Part shown: one piece after another, positions 33,821-42,197 of the stretch | Layout of the letters: each line of letters opens with the position of its first letter | Position numbering within the stretch: the first letter of the stretch is position 1 | Assembly (NCBI RefSeq): GCF_003852705.1 | Contig: NZ_REFA01000011.1 | Coordinates: forward strand, 23,184 to 87,183 | Origin: Amniculibacterium aquaticum | Lineage (GTDB): Bacteria > Bacteroidota > Bacteroidia > Flavobacteriales > Weeksellaceae | Direction of reading: 5' to 3' | DNA length: 64,000 bases | Notes under the pieces: model-generated | What the model saw: only the letters and a program-made list of their open reading frames with translations | Told to the model about the DNA's origin: nothing | Database searches by the model: none | Translations under genes and position numbers: made by a program

Positions 33821-34192
33821 TCAATTTGCATCAAAAGGCTCAAAAGCATTTTCGATGTGGGTCAAATCCAAATGACCTCTATCCGTTTTTAGTACAGAAA
33901 TAATATCAAAACGGACTTCTTCCGTTCTATTTCCTGCATTCATAAAAGCATCGGTAGCCATAACGACCAATTTTATTTTCTTTTTATTTACCGCTTCATA
34001 CGGCTCTTGAAATAGGTTCCTTGTTCTGGCTTTTACCTCTACTACTACCAAAAAATCTTTATACAACGCTACAATATCCAGCTCGCCTTTTTGGTAATAA
34101 AAATTTCTAGCTATTACTGTATAGCCTTTGTTTTCTAAGTAAGAAACAGCAAATTCTTCGGCTTCTTTACCAAAATCATTGTGTTCTGCCAT
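33821..34192 (-). CDS. YraN family (UPF0102) putative endonuclease
   Basis: The 123-residue protein has the PD-(D/E)XK-like YraN pattern: GKEAEEFAVSYLENKGYTVIARNFYYQKGELDIVALYKDFLVVVEVKARTR, with the Glu-Asp and the VEVKxR element forming the presumed active site. Family function is uncertain; a structure-specific nuclease role has been proposed. It is last in a leftward operon, 12 bp after the LD-carboxypeptidase gene. Confidence 0.92.
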   Translation of the reverse strand: MAEHNDFGKEAEEFAVSYLENKGYTVIARNFYYQKGELDIVALYKDFLVVVEVKARTRNLFQEPYEAVNKKKIKLVVMATDAFMNAGNRTEEVRFDIISVLKTDRGHLDLTHIENAFEPFDAN

Positions 34193-34204
34193 GGATACTT
34201 TTTT

Positions 34205-35128
34205 TTAAAATAAAATACTCGACAAGTTTTTATCGACCTCCAAATGGACTTTGCCTCCAATTATCAGAGGGCGGTTGTCAAAAATATGGCCGTTAGGAAA
34301 TCCAAATAGGGTAGGGAAGTGATATTTTTTTATTCGGTGTTGGATAATTTCGTAGGCTTTTTCATCAAAACTATTTTCATAATTCGGATTGTCGGTCTCG
34401 CTACCCATGTTGATCATTCCACCAACTATTAGACCTTTAATCTTCCTGAAAACGCCAGCCAAATCCATGCTCATCAGCATTCTGTCCAAAGCATAAAAAT
34501 TTTCACCAATGTCTTCAATAAACAAAATATTGTCCTTAAAATTGAACGAATACGGAGTTCCTAAAAGTGCATAGACCAATGCCAAATTGCCACCCACCAA
34601 CTGTCCTTCTGCATTCCCAGGCTTATTGAAGCCATGAGATTCTAACACATATTTTGGATTTTTTCCTTTGAGAATATCAAAAATACCTTGATAGGCTTCT
34701 TCAGAAACACCAAAGCTGGATGTTTTTATGGTTTGTCCGTGTATGGAAGCAAAGCCTTTTTTCAACAAAAAACTTTGTACCACCGTGTTATCAGAATATC
34801 CGATGTACCATTTTGGATTTTCTTTGAAATTAGAGAGTCTTATATGTCTAAGAAGGTGCTGGCATCCGTAGCCACCTCTACTGGCCCAAATCGCCTTTAT
34901 TTCGGTGTTGTTCAACGCCCAATTCAGATCCTGTATCCTTTGTTTTTCCGTTCCTGAATAAGAGTATCCGTCCTCATACTTACCTAAAGCATTTGGACCA
35001 AAAACGACCTCATAACCTTGGCTTTGGATCAGGTTAATGGTCTTTTCCAATTGAGATACCTCAACCGCTCCTGCTGGAGAAATTAGGGCAATTTTTTCAT
35101 TCTTTTTTAGTGCTTTTGGAAAAATCAT
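34205..35128 (-). CDS. LD-carboxypeptidase (peptidase S66, LdcA-like)
   Basis: This enzyme removes terminal D-Ala from cytoplasmic muropeptides during peptidoglycan recycling. The 307 residues contain the expected triad Ser112 (IGYSDNT), Glu205 (LFIEDIGE) and His281 (GFPNGH). There is no signal peptide, as expected for LdcA. It is the middle gene of a leftward operon, 14 bp after lysE-like and 12 bp before yraN. Confidence 0.93.
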   Translation of the reverse strand: MIFPKALKKNEKIALISPAGAVEVSQLEKTINLIQSQGYEVVFGPNALGKYEDGYSYSGTEKQRIQDLNWALNNTEIKAIWASRGGYGCQHLLRHIRLSNFKENPKWYIGYSDNTVVQSFLLKKGFASIHGQTIKTSSFGVSEEAYQGIFDILKGKNPKYVLESHGFNKPGNAEGQLVGGNLALVYALLGTPYSFNFKDNILFIEDIGENFYALDRMLMSMDLAGVFRKIKGLIVGGMINMGSETDNPNYENSFDEKAYEIIQHRIKKYHFPTLFGFPNGHIFDNRPLIIGGKVHLEVDKNLSSILF

Positions 35129-35142
35129 GGTAAAGATTAAAA

Positions 35143-35829
35143 TTAATCGTTGTTTTTCAAGATGACTTCTTTTTTTTCGGCTTCCTCTAATTTTTTATCA
35201 AACTGATTGAATTTTTTAAAACTTTGTAGAAATATGAAAAGGGAAAAAATCATTAAAATTATACCTACCGTTTTACGGATTTTATGGGCTAATTTTGGAG
35301 TCAGTTTGTAATGAAATTGCTTTGCCAAAAATATTTTGAGTAGATCGATGCTAAGATAGGTAGCGATAACCAAAGCAATGTACAAGAAAAAATTCTGAAA
35401 ATCCGGATACTGATTTCTCACAGAAATCACCGTAACCAACCAAAAAAGAATTACTCCCACATTGAGAAGGTTGAATAAAAATCCGTTTAAAAAAGTTTTA
35501 ATGTAATTTTGATTGATGAATTGCTCTTCGTTGGGCAAATGCATTTTGGTTTTGGTTACCATCATCACAATTCCATAGATGAAGATGATGAAAGCAGTAA
35601 TCCTATAAAACTCAGGATGTTTATCAATGAGGGTTACCAAATCTCCACTGGCATAATATGCAACAACAATGCATAAAATATCAGCAAAGACCACACCCAA
35701 ATCCAAAGCCAATGCGTGTTTTGGACCTCGGGTAAAGCTGGTTTCTATCAACAAGAAAAAAATAGGTCCTATAAAAACCAAACTGAGCATAAGCCCCAAA
35801 ACTATTGCAGAAAATATAAGTCCAAGCAT
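35143..35829 (-). CDS. LysE family transporter
   Basis: The 228-residue membrane protein has six predicted helices and the LysE-like opening GLMLSLVFIGPIFFLLIETSFTRGPKHALALDLGVVFADILCIVVAYY. It ends with a basic, lysine/glutamate-rich tail. The family exports amino acids or related solutes; no substrate can be assigned. It opens the leftward operon that continues with the LD-carboxypeptidase and yraN genes. Confidence 0.85.
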   Translation of the reverse strand: MLGLIFSAIVLGLMLSLVFIGPIFFLLIETSFTRGPKHALALDLGVVFADILCIVVAYYASGDLVTLIDKHPEFYRITAFIIFIYGIVMMVTKTKMHLPNEEQFINQNYIKTFLNGFLFNLLNVGVILFWLVTVISVRNQYPDFQNFFLYIALVIATYLSIDLLKIFLAKQFHYKLTPKLAHKIRKTVGIILMIFSLFIFLQSFKKFNQFDKKLEEAEKKEVILKNND

Positions 35830-35921
35830 TAGACAAAGATAATGATTTTTTAAAATTAAGATAAAGGACTTCTATTCAGTAAAACTATTTTAAATCCGGC
35901 AGTATTCTTTCATAAAAATTA

Positions 35922-35958
35922 AAAGTGATGCTGAGAGAAACATCATCAACATCACTTT
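35922..35958 (-). terminator. Terminator of rnr
   Basis: A stem of AAAGTGATG and CATCACTTT with a T-rich run following on the minus strand. Confidence 0.7.
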
Positions 35959-35994
35959 GAACTATTATTTTATAAAAATTTGATTATCAGAAAT

Positions 35995-38148
35995 TTATTC
36001 AACCACTTTAAAATCCAATTGTTTTTGGATCAGGTTGGCTTTCATGACTTTTATTTTTATTTTGTCACCCAGTTGGTATTGTTTTCCGTGTCGTATCCCG
36101 TATACAGCATGGGTCTTGGCATCGTACATATAACTATCGTCTATCAAATCACGGAGTTTTATAAGTCCTTCGGCTCCATTTTCTGGAATTTCAACCCAAA
36201 AACCAAAGTCTGCAACACCAGAAATCATACCTTCGAATGTTTCACCCAGGTGTTTTTCCATAAATTTAACTTGCATAAATTTAATGGAATCCCTTTCGGC
36301 ATCGGAAGCCAATCTTTCCATGGCCGAACAATGTTTGGCTTGTTCTTCGTAATCGTGTTTGTTGGGCGATTTTCCACCATCCAAATAATGCTGTAACAAT
36401 CGATGGGCAATAAGATCCGGATACCTTCTGATGGGCGATGTAAAGTGCGAATAGTATCTAAATCCTAAACCGTAATGCCCAATAGGATCTGTAGAATAGA
36501 TGGCTTTACTCATGGATCGCATTGCCAAAGTTTCTATCATATTTTCTTCTCCTTTGCCTTTTACATCTTGCAAAAGTTTGTTAAGAGATTCTGTAGTTTG
36601 CTTGGCGTTAGTGATGTTCATTTTATACCCAAAAGTAGATACAAATTCCTTTAGGGAAAGAATTTTTGCAGGATCTGGATCTTCATGAACCCTATAGATG
36701 AAGGTATTGTTGGTCACTTCATTTTTACGGCTGAGAGAGATGAATTCTGATACTTTTTTATTGGCCAAAAGCATGAATTCTTCAATCAAATGATTGGCAT
36801 CTTTTGACATTTTAAAATAGACACCAATGGGTTCGTTATTTTCATCTAAATTAAATCGAACTTCGCTTCTGTCAAAAGTTATGGCACCATTTTTTATCCT
36901 ATCTTTTCTAAGGATTTTTGCCAAACGATCTAAAGTATTGATTTCTTCGGTATAATCGCCTTCGTTATTTTCAATTCTTTCCTGAGCTTCTTCGTAAGAA
37001 AATCGTCTGTCAGAATGTATAATGGTTCGACCAAACCATTGGTTTTTAACTTCTGCTGCATCATTTAACTCAAAAACGGCTGAAAAAGTATATTTATCTT
37101 CATGGGGGCGAAGTGAGCAAACATCGTTACTCAATACTTCAGGAAGCATTGGAACCACACGATCTACGAGATAGACAGAAGTGGCTCTTTGGTAGGCTTC
37201 ATCATCCAAAATAGTACCTGGAACTACGAAATGCGAGACATCGGCAATGTGTACACCAATTTCCCAATTTCCATTCTCCAATTTTTGTATGGATAGGGCA
37301 TCGTCAAAATCTTTTGCATCCTTAGGATCGATAGTAAAAGTGGTAATATTACGCATATCTCGGCGTTTTTTTACTTCCATTTCACTGATCGATCGATCGA
37401 TTTTATCCGCTTCTTGTTCCACTTCTTCAGGAAATGCATAGGGAAGATTGTATTCTGCTAAAATGGCGTGAATTTCGGTTTCATGTTCACCCGGCATACC
37501 CAAAATACTCACAATTTCACCTTCTGGATTTTTAGAATTCGGTTTCCATTCCAAAATCTTTACAATAACTTTTTCCCCGTCTTTAGCGCCATTGATGTTG
37601 GCTTTGGTAACAAAAATATCGGTGTTAATTTGCTTTTTATCGGCCACAACAAAGCCAAAATCTTTATGCGGAATGTACTGAAAAGTCCCAACAAAATTGG
37701 TTCTGTTTCTTTCTAAAACTTCGATTACAGATCCCTCTAACTTTTTCCCTTTGTAGTGGTAAGTTATGATGTGGACTTTGTCCCCTTGTATGGCGTCCTT
37801 ACAATTTTTGGCATGGATAAATACATCGTCTTCCATACCTTCCACTTTAACATAGGCATTTCCACTTTGATTAAAGTCGATTATTCCGGCTAAAGTTCCT
37901 TCAATTTTAAGATTCAGAATGTATTTTCCTTTTTCGACCTCTTTAATTCTTTGGTCTGCCAAAAGCTTGTGTAGAGCCTGTATAACTTGCTCTCTTTGTC
38001 TGGGATTTTTATAATCTATACCCTCTGCAATCTGTTTGTAATTGTAGATTTTGGAAGTTTTAGCATGCATAAACTTCAGAATTTTTTTCCCAATTTCCTG
38101 AAGTTTGTGATTGTTTTTATGACTTATAAATTTTGATTTTCTTGCCAT
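35995..38148 (-). CDS. rnr: Ribonuclease R
   Basis: RNase R is a processive 3'-5' exoribonuclease able to degrade structured RNA. The 717-residue protein runs: N-terminal winged helix (about 15-75), cold-shock domains (about 80-230) and the RNB catalytic domain starting near FTIDPKDAKDFDDALSI, whose Asp cluster binds metal. The S1 domain closes it (FEGMISGVADFGFWVEIPENGAEGLIKL). The usual C-terminal basic tail is short. It lies 55 bp after rpiB in the same leftward transcript. Confidence 0.95.
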   Translation of the reverse strand: MARKSKFISHKNNHKLQEIGKKILKFMHAKTSKIYNYKQIAEGIDYKNPRQREQVIQALHKLLADQRIKEVEKGKYILNLKIEGTLAGIIDFNQSGNAYVKVEGMEDDVFIHAKNCKDAIQGDKVHIITYHYKGKKLEGSVIEVLERNRTNFVGTFQYIPHKDFGFVVADKKQINTDIFVTKANINGAKDGEKVIVKILEWKPNSKNPEGEIVSILGMPGEHETEIHAILAEYNLPYAFPEEVEQEADKIDRSISEMEVKKRRDMRNITTFTIDPKDAKDFDDALSIQKLENGNWEIGVHIADVSHFVVPGTILDDEAYQRATSVYLVDRVVPMLPEVLSNDVCSLRPHEDKYTFSAVFELNDAAEVKNQWFGRTIIHSDRRFSYEEAQERIENNEGDYTEEINTLDRLAKILRKDRIKNGAITFDRSEVRFNLDENNEPIGVYFKMSKDANHLIEEFMLLANKKVSEFISLSRKNEVTNNTFIYRVHEDPDPAKILSLKEFVSTFGYKMNITNAKQTTESLNKLLQDVKGKGEENMIETLAMRSMSKAIYSTDPIGHYGLGFRYYSHFTSPIRRYPDLIAHRLLQHYLDGGKSPNKHDYEEQAKHCSAMERLASDAERDSIKFMQVKFMEKHLGETFEGMISGVADFGFWVEIPENGAEGLIKLRDLIDDSYMYDAKTHAVYGIRHGKQYQLGDKIKIKVMKANLIQKQLDFKVVE

Positions 38149-38203
38149 TCAAAATGGGTTGTATTGTTTTAATTTAATGGTTTGCATTAAATCAAATGAT
38201 GAA

Positions 38204-38635
38204 TTATGAGCACGCAATTTTTGCCACTCTATTTTGATGTCTACCACCTTCAAAATCGGTATTTAAAAAGGTTTGAACAATTTCTAATGCCAATTCTTTA
38301 GCAATAAATCGTGCTGGAAGAGCTATCATATTGCAATTGTTATGTTGTCTGGAAAGTGTTGCCAAATCGGGCATCCAGCAAAGTGCACATCTGATTTTTT
38401 CGTGTTTATTGGCCGTAAGTTGTACGCCTTGTCCGCTTCCACAAATAAGAATTCCGAACTCGTTATCACCATTTTCTACTGAGCTTGCAGCAGGATGTAC
38501 AAAGTCTGGATAATCTACAGAATCCAATGATTTTGTTCCAAAATCTTGAATTTCATAATGATTTTTTAATTGGCTTATTAAATATTCTTTGTATTCAAAA
38601 CCTGCATGATCACAAGCGATGGCTATTTTTTTCAT
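38204..38635 (-). CDS. rpiB: Ribose-5-phosphate isomerase B
   Basis: RpiB interconverts ribose-5-phosphate and ribulose-5-phosphate in the pentose phosphate pathway. The 143-residue protein begins MKKIAIACDHAGFEYK and has the active-site Cys65 (ILICGSGQG) and His98 (SRQHNN). The ATG at 38635 is preferred over one at 38656: a TAAATTTG element on the minus strand at 38654-38661 overlaps that earlier codon. rnr follows. The gene borders the AT-rich putative origin. Confidence 0.94.
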   Translation of the reverse strand: MKKIAIACDHAGFEYKEYLISQLKNHYEIQDFGTKSLDSVDYPDFVHPAASSVENGDNEFGILICGSGQGVQLTANKHEKIRCALCWMPDLATLSRQHNNCNMIALPARFIAKELALEIVQTFLNTDFEGGRHQNRVAKIACS

Positions 38636-38653
38636 TTTTACTTTATTTATGTA

Positions 38654-38661
38654 CAAATTTA
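38654..38661 (-). promoter_or_regulatory. rpiB-rnr promoter, -7 element
   Basis: TAAATTTG on the minus strand, exact TAnnTTTG, 18 bp before the rpiB ATG. Confidence 0.55.
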
Positions 38662-39368
38662 GTCTAAAATTTACAAATCATAATTTATGCGGATATGAAA
38701 CTTATGTTAAATTCAATATCCAAGCATCCTATATTATATTAATCATGCTAATTTCTAAGTGTCCATCGTGCTAAATACTCACATTTTAATACTAAATAAC
38801 TGATTATCAACTTAATCAAATTTTATCCACAAAATATTAATTTATCATTAAAAATTAAAGCATTGAATATTAAATCATTAAACATAATACTAAAATTACA
38901 AGTAATTGATAAATAGTAAATTAACAAAATACTCATAATCGTATGGAAAACGCGGGAAATATTTGTGGAAAAGAATTAAAAAAATGTTCTTTTAAATCTA
39001 AATTAAAAAGTGTAATGAAAAAATTTTATCGAATATTAATTCACATTTTCTAAATTTTTACTTTCAACAAATCACCATCTTTTCCATGAAAACTTAATTA
39101 AGAAAAGTAAAAAATAAAATTTATTAACAATTGTTAAAAAGTACTATATTTCATTGTTATTCAATATTTTACAATGTGAATAAGAAAGTGAATAAGACTC
39201 TAAAAGATGGGTATAATAAAATAAAAAAACTTATCCTCATAATTCACAATACTCAACATATAACAACAGTATATATTTTTATAAAAGAAAAAAAATGATG
39301 ATAATATGAGTAAATGAATCTTGTGGAAATTTATGCTCAGCAATTTCTTTTTTCAATTTTTGAAATTG

Positions 39369-39376
39369 TAAATTTG
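39369..39376 (+). promoter_or_regulatory. pgk promoter, -7 element
   Basis: TAAATTTG, exact TAnnTTTG, 38 bp before the pgk ATG; no clear -33 element. Confidence 0.5.
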
Positions 39377-39414
39377 TAGAACAAAAAATACGAAAAACTT
39401 TCTAATTAATATAA

Positions 39415-40605
39415 ATGAAAACAATTAACGATTTCAATTTCAAAGACAAAAAAACTCTTGTCAGAGTTGATTTTAATGTACCTCAAGATTCTAATCTTAA
39501 TGTTACGGACAATACCCGAATTGTAGCTGCTAAGCCAACCATCGAGAAAATTTTAAATGATGGTGGTTCTGTCATATTATTGTCGCACCTGGGACGCCCA
39601 AAAGGAAAAGAAAGTAATGAATTGTCTTTGGTGCATATTGTTCCTGAAATTGAGAAAGTTTTAGGAAGGAAAATAATCTTTTCTAACGACTGTATTCAAG
39701 AAGATGCTCATGAAAAAGCATCAAAATTGAATCCTGGAGAAGTATTGCTTCTGGAAAATTTAAGATTTCATAATGAAGAAGAACAAGGCGATTCCAAATT
39801 TGCCGAGTCCCTTTCAAAACTTGGAGATGCGTATGTAAATGATGCGTTTGGTACGGCACATAGAGCTCATGCCTCTACCTCGGTTATTGCAAATTATTTT
39901 CCTCAAACTAAATTTTTCGGTTTATTAATGGCTAAAGAATTACAAGCCATAGATAAAGTCTTAAATACGGGTGAGAAACCTGTAACTGCAATAATTGGTG
40001 GATCTAAAGTTTCTTCAAAAATTACCATCATAGAGAATATCTTACCTGCTGTTGACAATCTGATTATCGGAGGTGGTATGGCTTTTACATTCGTTAAAGC
40101 TCTTGGTGGACATATTGGAAATTCTCTTGTTGAAGAAGATAAAATGCAATTGGCAATAGATATTCTAGAGAAAGCAAAACAACATCATGTACAGGTATGT
40201 TTACCTGTGGATGCTGTAATTGCTGATGCATTCTCTAACGATGCCAACATCAAAGTATGTGATATATACGAAATTCCTGAAGGGTGGATGGGATTGGATG
40301 TCGGTCCAAAATCCAATGTTATTTTCCATGATGTATTGTTAAATTCTAAAACCATACTTTGGAATGGACCTGCTGGAGTTTTTGAATTATCTAATTTTGC
40401 TGCTGGAACTGTTGCATTAGGAGATGGTATTGCAGAAGCAACTAAGTTGGGAGCATTTTCTTTAGTTGGTGGAGGAGACAGTGTTGCTTTTGTAAAACAA
40501 CATGGGTATGAAAATAAAGTTTCTTATGTTTCGACCGGTGGAGGTGCAATGTTGGAAAGTTTAGAAGGTTTAGAACTTCCAGGTGTTGCAGCGATCAACA
40601 AATAA
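39415..40605 (+). CDS. pgk: Phosphoglycerate kinase
   Basis: Pgk transfers phosphate between 1,3-bisphosphoglycerate and ADP in glycolysis. The 396-residue protein has the N-domain substrate motifs [18 protein letters not shown] and [13 protein letters not shown]. The C-domain nucleotide motifs are [18 protein letters not shown] and VGGGDSVAF. It is a single gene with its own promoter, pointing away from the AT-rich region, and ends at a hairpin terminator. Confidence 0.97.
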   Translation: MKTINDFNFKDKKTLVRVDFNVPQDSNLNVTDNTRIVAAKPTIEKILNDGGSVILLSHLGRPKGKESNELSLVHIVPEIEKVLGRKIIFSNDCIQEDAHEKASKLNPGEVLLLENLRFHNEEEQGDSKFAESLSKLGDAYVNDAFGTAHRAHASTSVIANYFPQTKFFGLLMAKELQAIDKVLNTGEKPVTAIIGGSKVSSKITIIENILPAVDNLIIGGGMAFTFVKALGGHIGNSLVEEDKMQLAIDILEKAKQHHVQVCLPVDAVIADAFSNDANIKVCDIYEIPEGWMGLDVGPKSNVIFHDVLLNSKTILWNGPAGVFELSNFAAGTVALGDGIAEATKLGAFSLVGGGDSVAFVKQHGYENKVSYVSTGGGAMLESLEGLELPGVAAINK

Positions 40606-40629
40606 TTCTTAATAACTTAATATAAATAT

Positions 40630-40664
40630 AAAGTGGAATCCATTATTTGGGTTCCACTTTTAAT
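40630..40664. terminator. Terminator between pgk and the methyltransferase gene
   Basis: A stem of AAAGTGGAATCC with complement GGGTTCCACTTT (one G-T pair), between convergent genes. Confidence 0.75.
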
Positions 40665-40719
40665 TTTTAGAGAATTTCTGGTAAAATTGACCTTTGTAAA
40701 TAGGTTAAAAATCGATTTT

Positions 40720-41538
40720 CTATTTTTTTTTGATAATATATATCAAACTAGAAAATTCTCCAGTTTTTGATGCTTTAAAATTAGAAATTGCTCCTCTAAT
40801 TCCTCCAAGAATCCAAAATAATGGATTTTTCTTATATTTTTCGCTTAAAATTGAAATATAATACGAATCGAGTAGTAGAGGTTTTATTTTATCCAATTTC
40901 CAATTTTCATTGTTCATTAATTTTTCCATACCCGATTTTGTAAAATGAAAAAGGTGTCTTGGTACATCATAAGCAGCCCAAAATTCTTTATAATAAATTG
41001 CATCGTGAGACGAACAATTGGGTACGGCAATAATTAAAGTTCCATTGCTTTTTAATTTTTGATGAAAAAGATCTAAGATTTCTTTTTGATTTTCGATGTG
41101 TTCAAAAACATGCCAAAGCGATATAACATCTAAACTTTCATTTTCTATTTCGTTAAAATTTGAAATAAATTTAGTTTTGCTAGTTTTTTGTTTAGCAAAA
41201 TTTCGTGCACTTTCATTGGGTTCATAGCCAAAAGTTTGTACATCATTTTCTATAAATTTTAAAAATTCACCGGCACCACAACCGTAATCCAAAACTTTGG
41301 CATTATGAAAAGTTTCTTTAGCCAGTAAATTTCTTTTATAATTCAGATTAAAAGATTGTGCGAATTTATAGATTTTCTCTTTCAAAGAATTGGAATCTTG
41401 ATGGTGAGAAATGTATTCTTTACTTTCGTAATATTTATCTAAATTGGATGGAGTGGGGTAGGTCTTGAAGATTCCTTTAATATCGGTTTCTTTAATTTCA
41501 AATGTTTCTCCACTAAGAAAATGATCTTTTATTTTCAT
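40720..41538 (-). CDS. Class I SAM-dependent methyltransferase (Methyltransf_23 type)
   Basis: The 272-residue protein has motif I VLDYGCGAGEFLKF at about 85-98 and FGYEPNESARNFA. The DVISLWHVFEHIENQKEIL motif typical of the Methyltransf_23 group follows, then GTLIIAVPNCSSHDAIYYKEFWAAYDVPRHLFHFT. Members of this group methylate lipids, sugars or quinones; the substrate here is unknown. It is 2 bp after the YiiX-like gene, so co-transcribed with it. Confidence 0.86.
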   Translation of the reverse strand: MKIKDHFLSGETFEIKETDIKGIFKTYPTPSNLDKYYESKEYISHHQDSNSLKEKIYKFAQSFNLNYKRNLLAKETFHNAKVLDYGCGAGEFLKFIENDVQTFGYEPNESARNFAKQKTSKTKFISNFNEIENESLDVISLWHVFEHIENQKEILDLFHQKLKSNGTLIIAVPNCSSHDAIYYKEFWAAYDVPRHLFHFTKSGMEKLMNNENWKLDKIKPLLLDSYYISILSEKYKKNPLFWILGGIRGAISNFKASKTGEFSSLIYIIKKK

Positions 41539-41540
41539 TA

Positions 41541-42167
41541 TTATATTTCTAAAAATATTAGTTTTAGTTTTTTTGATCTTGATAATTGATTGGGGTTGGT
41601 TCCTGGTTTACCTTGTGGCACTTCCATATCATATTTTTGATAGTAGTTGATCCAGTATTCATCAATTTTGTTTGTTTTTAGGTTCATGAAATTCATAGGT
41701 ATCAGTTCAAAAATACCGCAATCACGATAGGATTTTTCAATAAAATCAGAGCAGTAATAGGAATTATCATCTTGGACATATCTAAAATTGTATGGTTTTC
41801 CAAGCATTGAATTTGCTTTTAAAACTGCATTGTTTGTACAAGTACTGTCTTTTACTCTGTACAATCCTAACCTTTTATTCAGACGATGTTGTTTTCTAAT
41901 GAACTTTGAGAGTTTAATTTTTTCACTTCCTCTTTTTGAAGAAGCGTGTAGAATGTATTTTCTATTTTTATTAACTTCTATCAATGCAACATGGTCGAAC
42001 GATATACGGTTGCTGTCATTTTTTGTGACTCTGTCAATTGCTCCAGAAAGATTTTTATTCTCCGCTTCTATGAATAACAAATCTCCGTTTTTGGAATTTC
42101 TTGTAAAGATATTCGAATGACATGAGGTTAAACTTAAGATAAAAATTAAGTAAAGGAATAATTTCAT
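41541..42167 (-). CDS. YiiX-like permuted papain-fold lipoprotein
   Basis: The 208-residue protein begins MKLFLYLIFILSLTSC, a lipoprotein signal with lipobox Cys16. It has the YiiX/YebB (NlpC/P60-superfamily, circularly permuted) pattern: GDLLFIEAENKN, catalytic-type His in SFDHVALIEV, and the nucleophile Cys in YYCSDFIEKSY with GKPYNFRY before it. Such enzymes are thought to cleave amide bonds in envelope substrates. The ATG at 42167 is chosen; an upstream ATG lies inside the parS site. Confidence 0.82.
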   Translation of the reverse strand: MKLFLYLIFILSLTSCHSNIFTRNSKNGDLLFIEAENKNLSGAIDRVTKNDSNRISFDHVALIEVNKNRKYILHASSKRGSEKIKLSKFIRKQHRLNKRLGLYRVKDSTCTNNAVLKANSMLGKPYNFRYVQDDNSYYCSDFIEKSYRDCGIFELIPMNFMNLKTNKIDEYWINYYQKYDMEVPQGKPGTNPNQLSRSKKLKLIFLEI

Positions 42168-42174
42168 AATAGTA

Positions 42175-42190
42175 TGTTTCACGTGAAACA
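42175..42190. promoter_or_regulatory. parS: parS site 1 (ParB binding palindrome)
   Basis: TGTTTCACGTGAAACA, a perfect 16-bp palindrome identical to the bacterial parS consensus. It is between mnmG and the YiiX-like gene and is extended to 18 bp by A and T. ParB spreading from such sites organises the origin region. Confidence 0.93.
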
Positions 42191-42197
42191 TTTTATT

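Larger units (their letters stand above)
38636..39414. other. oriC: Putative chromosomal replication origin (oriC-like AT-rich region)
   Basis: A gene-free region of 779 bp, visibly far more AT-rich than its surroundings. Three 9-mers fit the DnaA-box consensus TTWTNCACA: TTATCCACA at 38823-38831, TTTTCCACA at 38964-38972 (minus) and TTATTCACA at 39175-39183 (minus). One-mismatch copies occur at 39037-39045, 39231-39239, 39240-39248 and 39322-39330 (minus). Runs of A/T between them could serve as an unwinding element. Two parS sites lie 2.8 and 4.7 kb away and bracket mnmG (gidA), a gene often near origins. No dnaA or dnaN is adjacent. Function is inferred. Confidence 0.6.
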
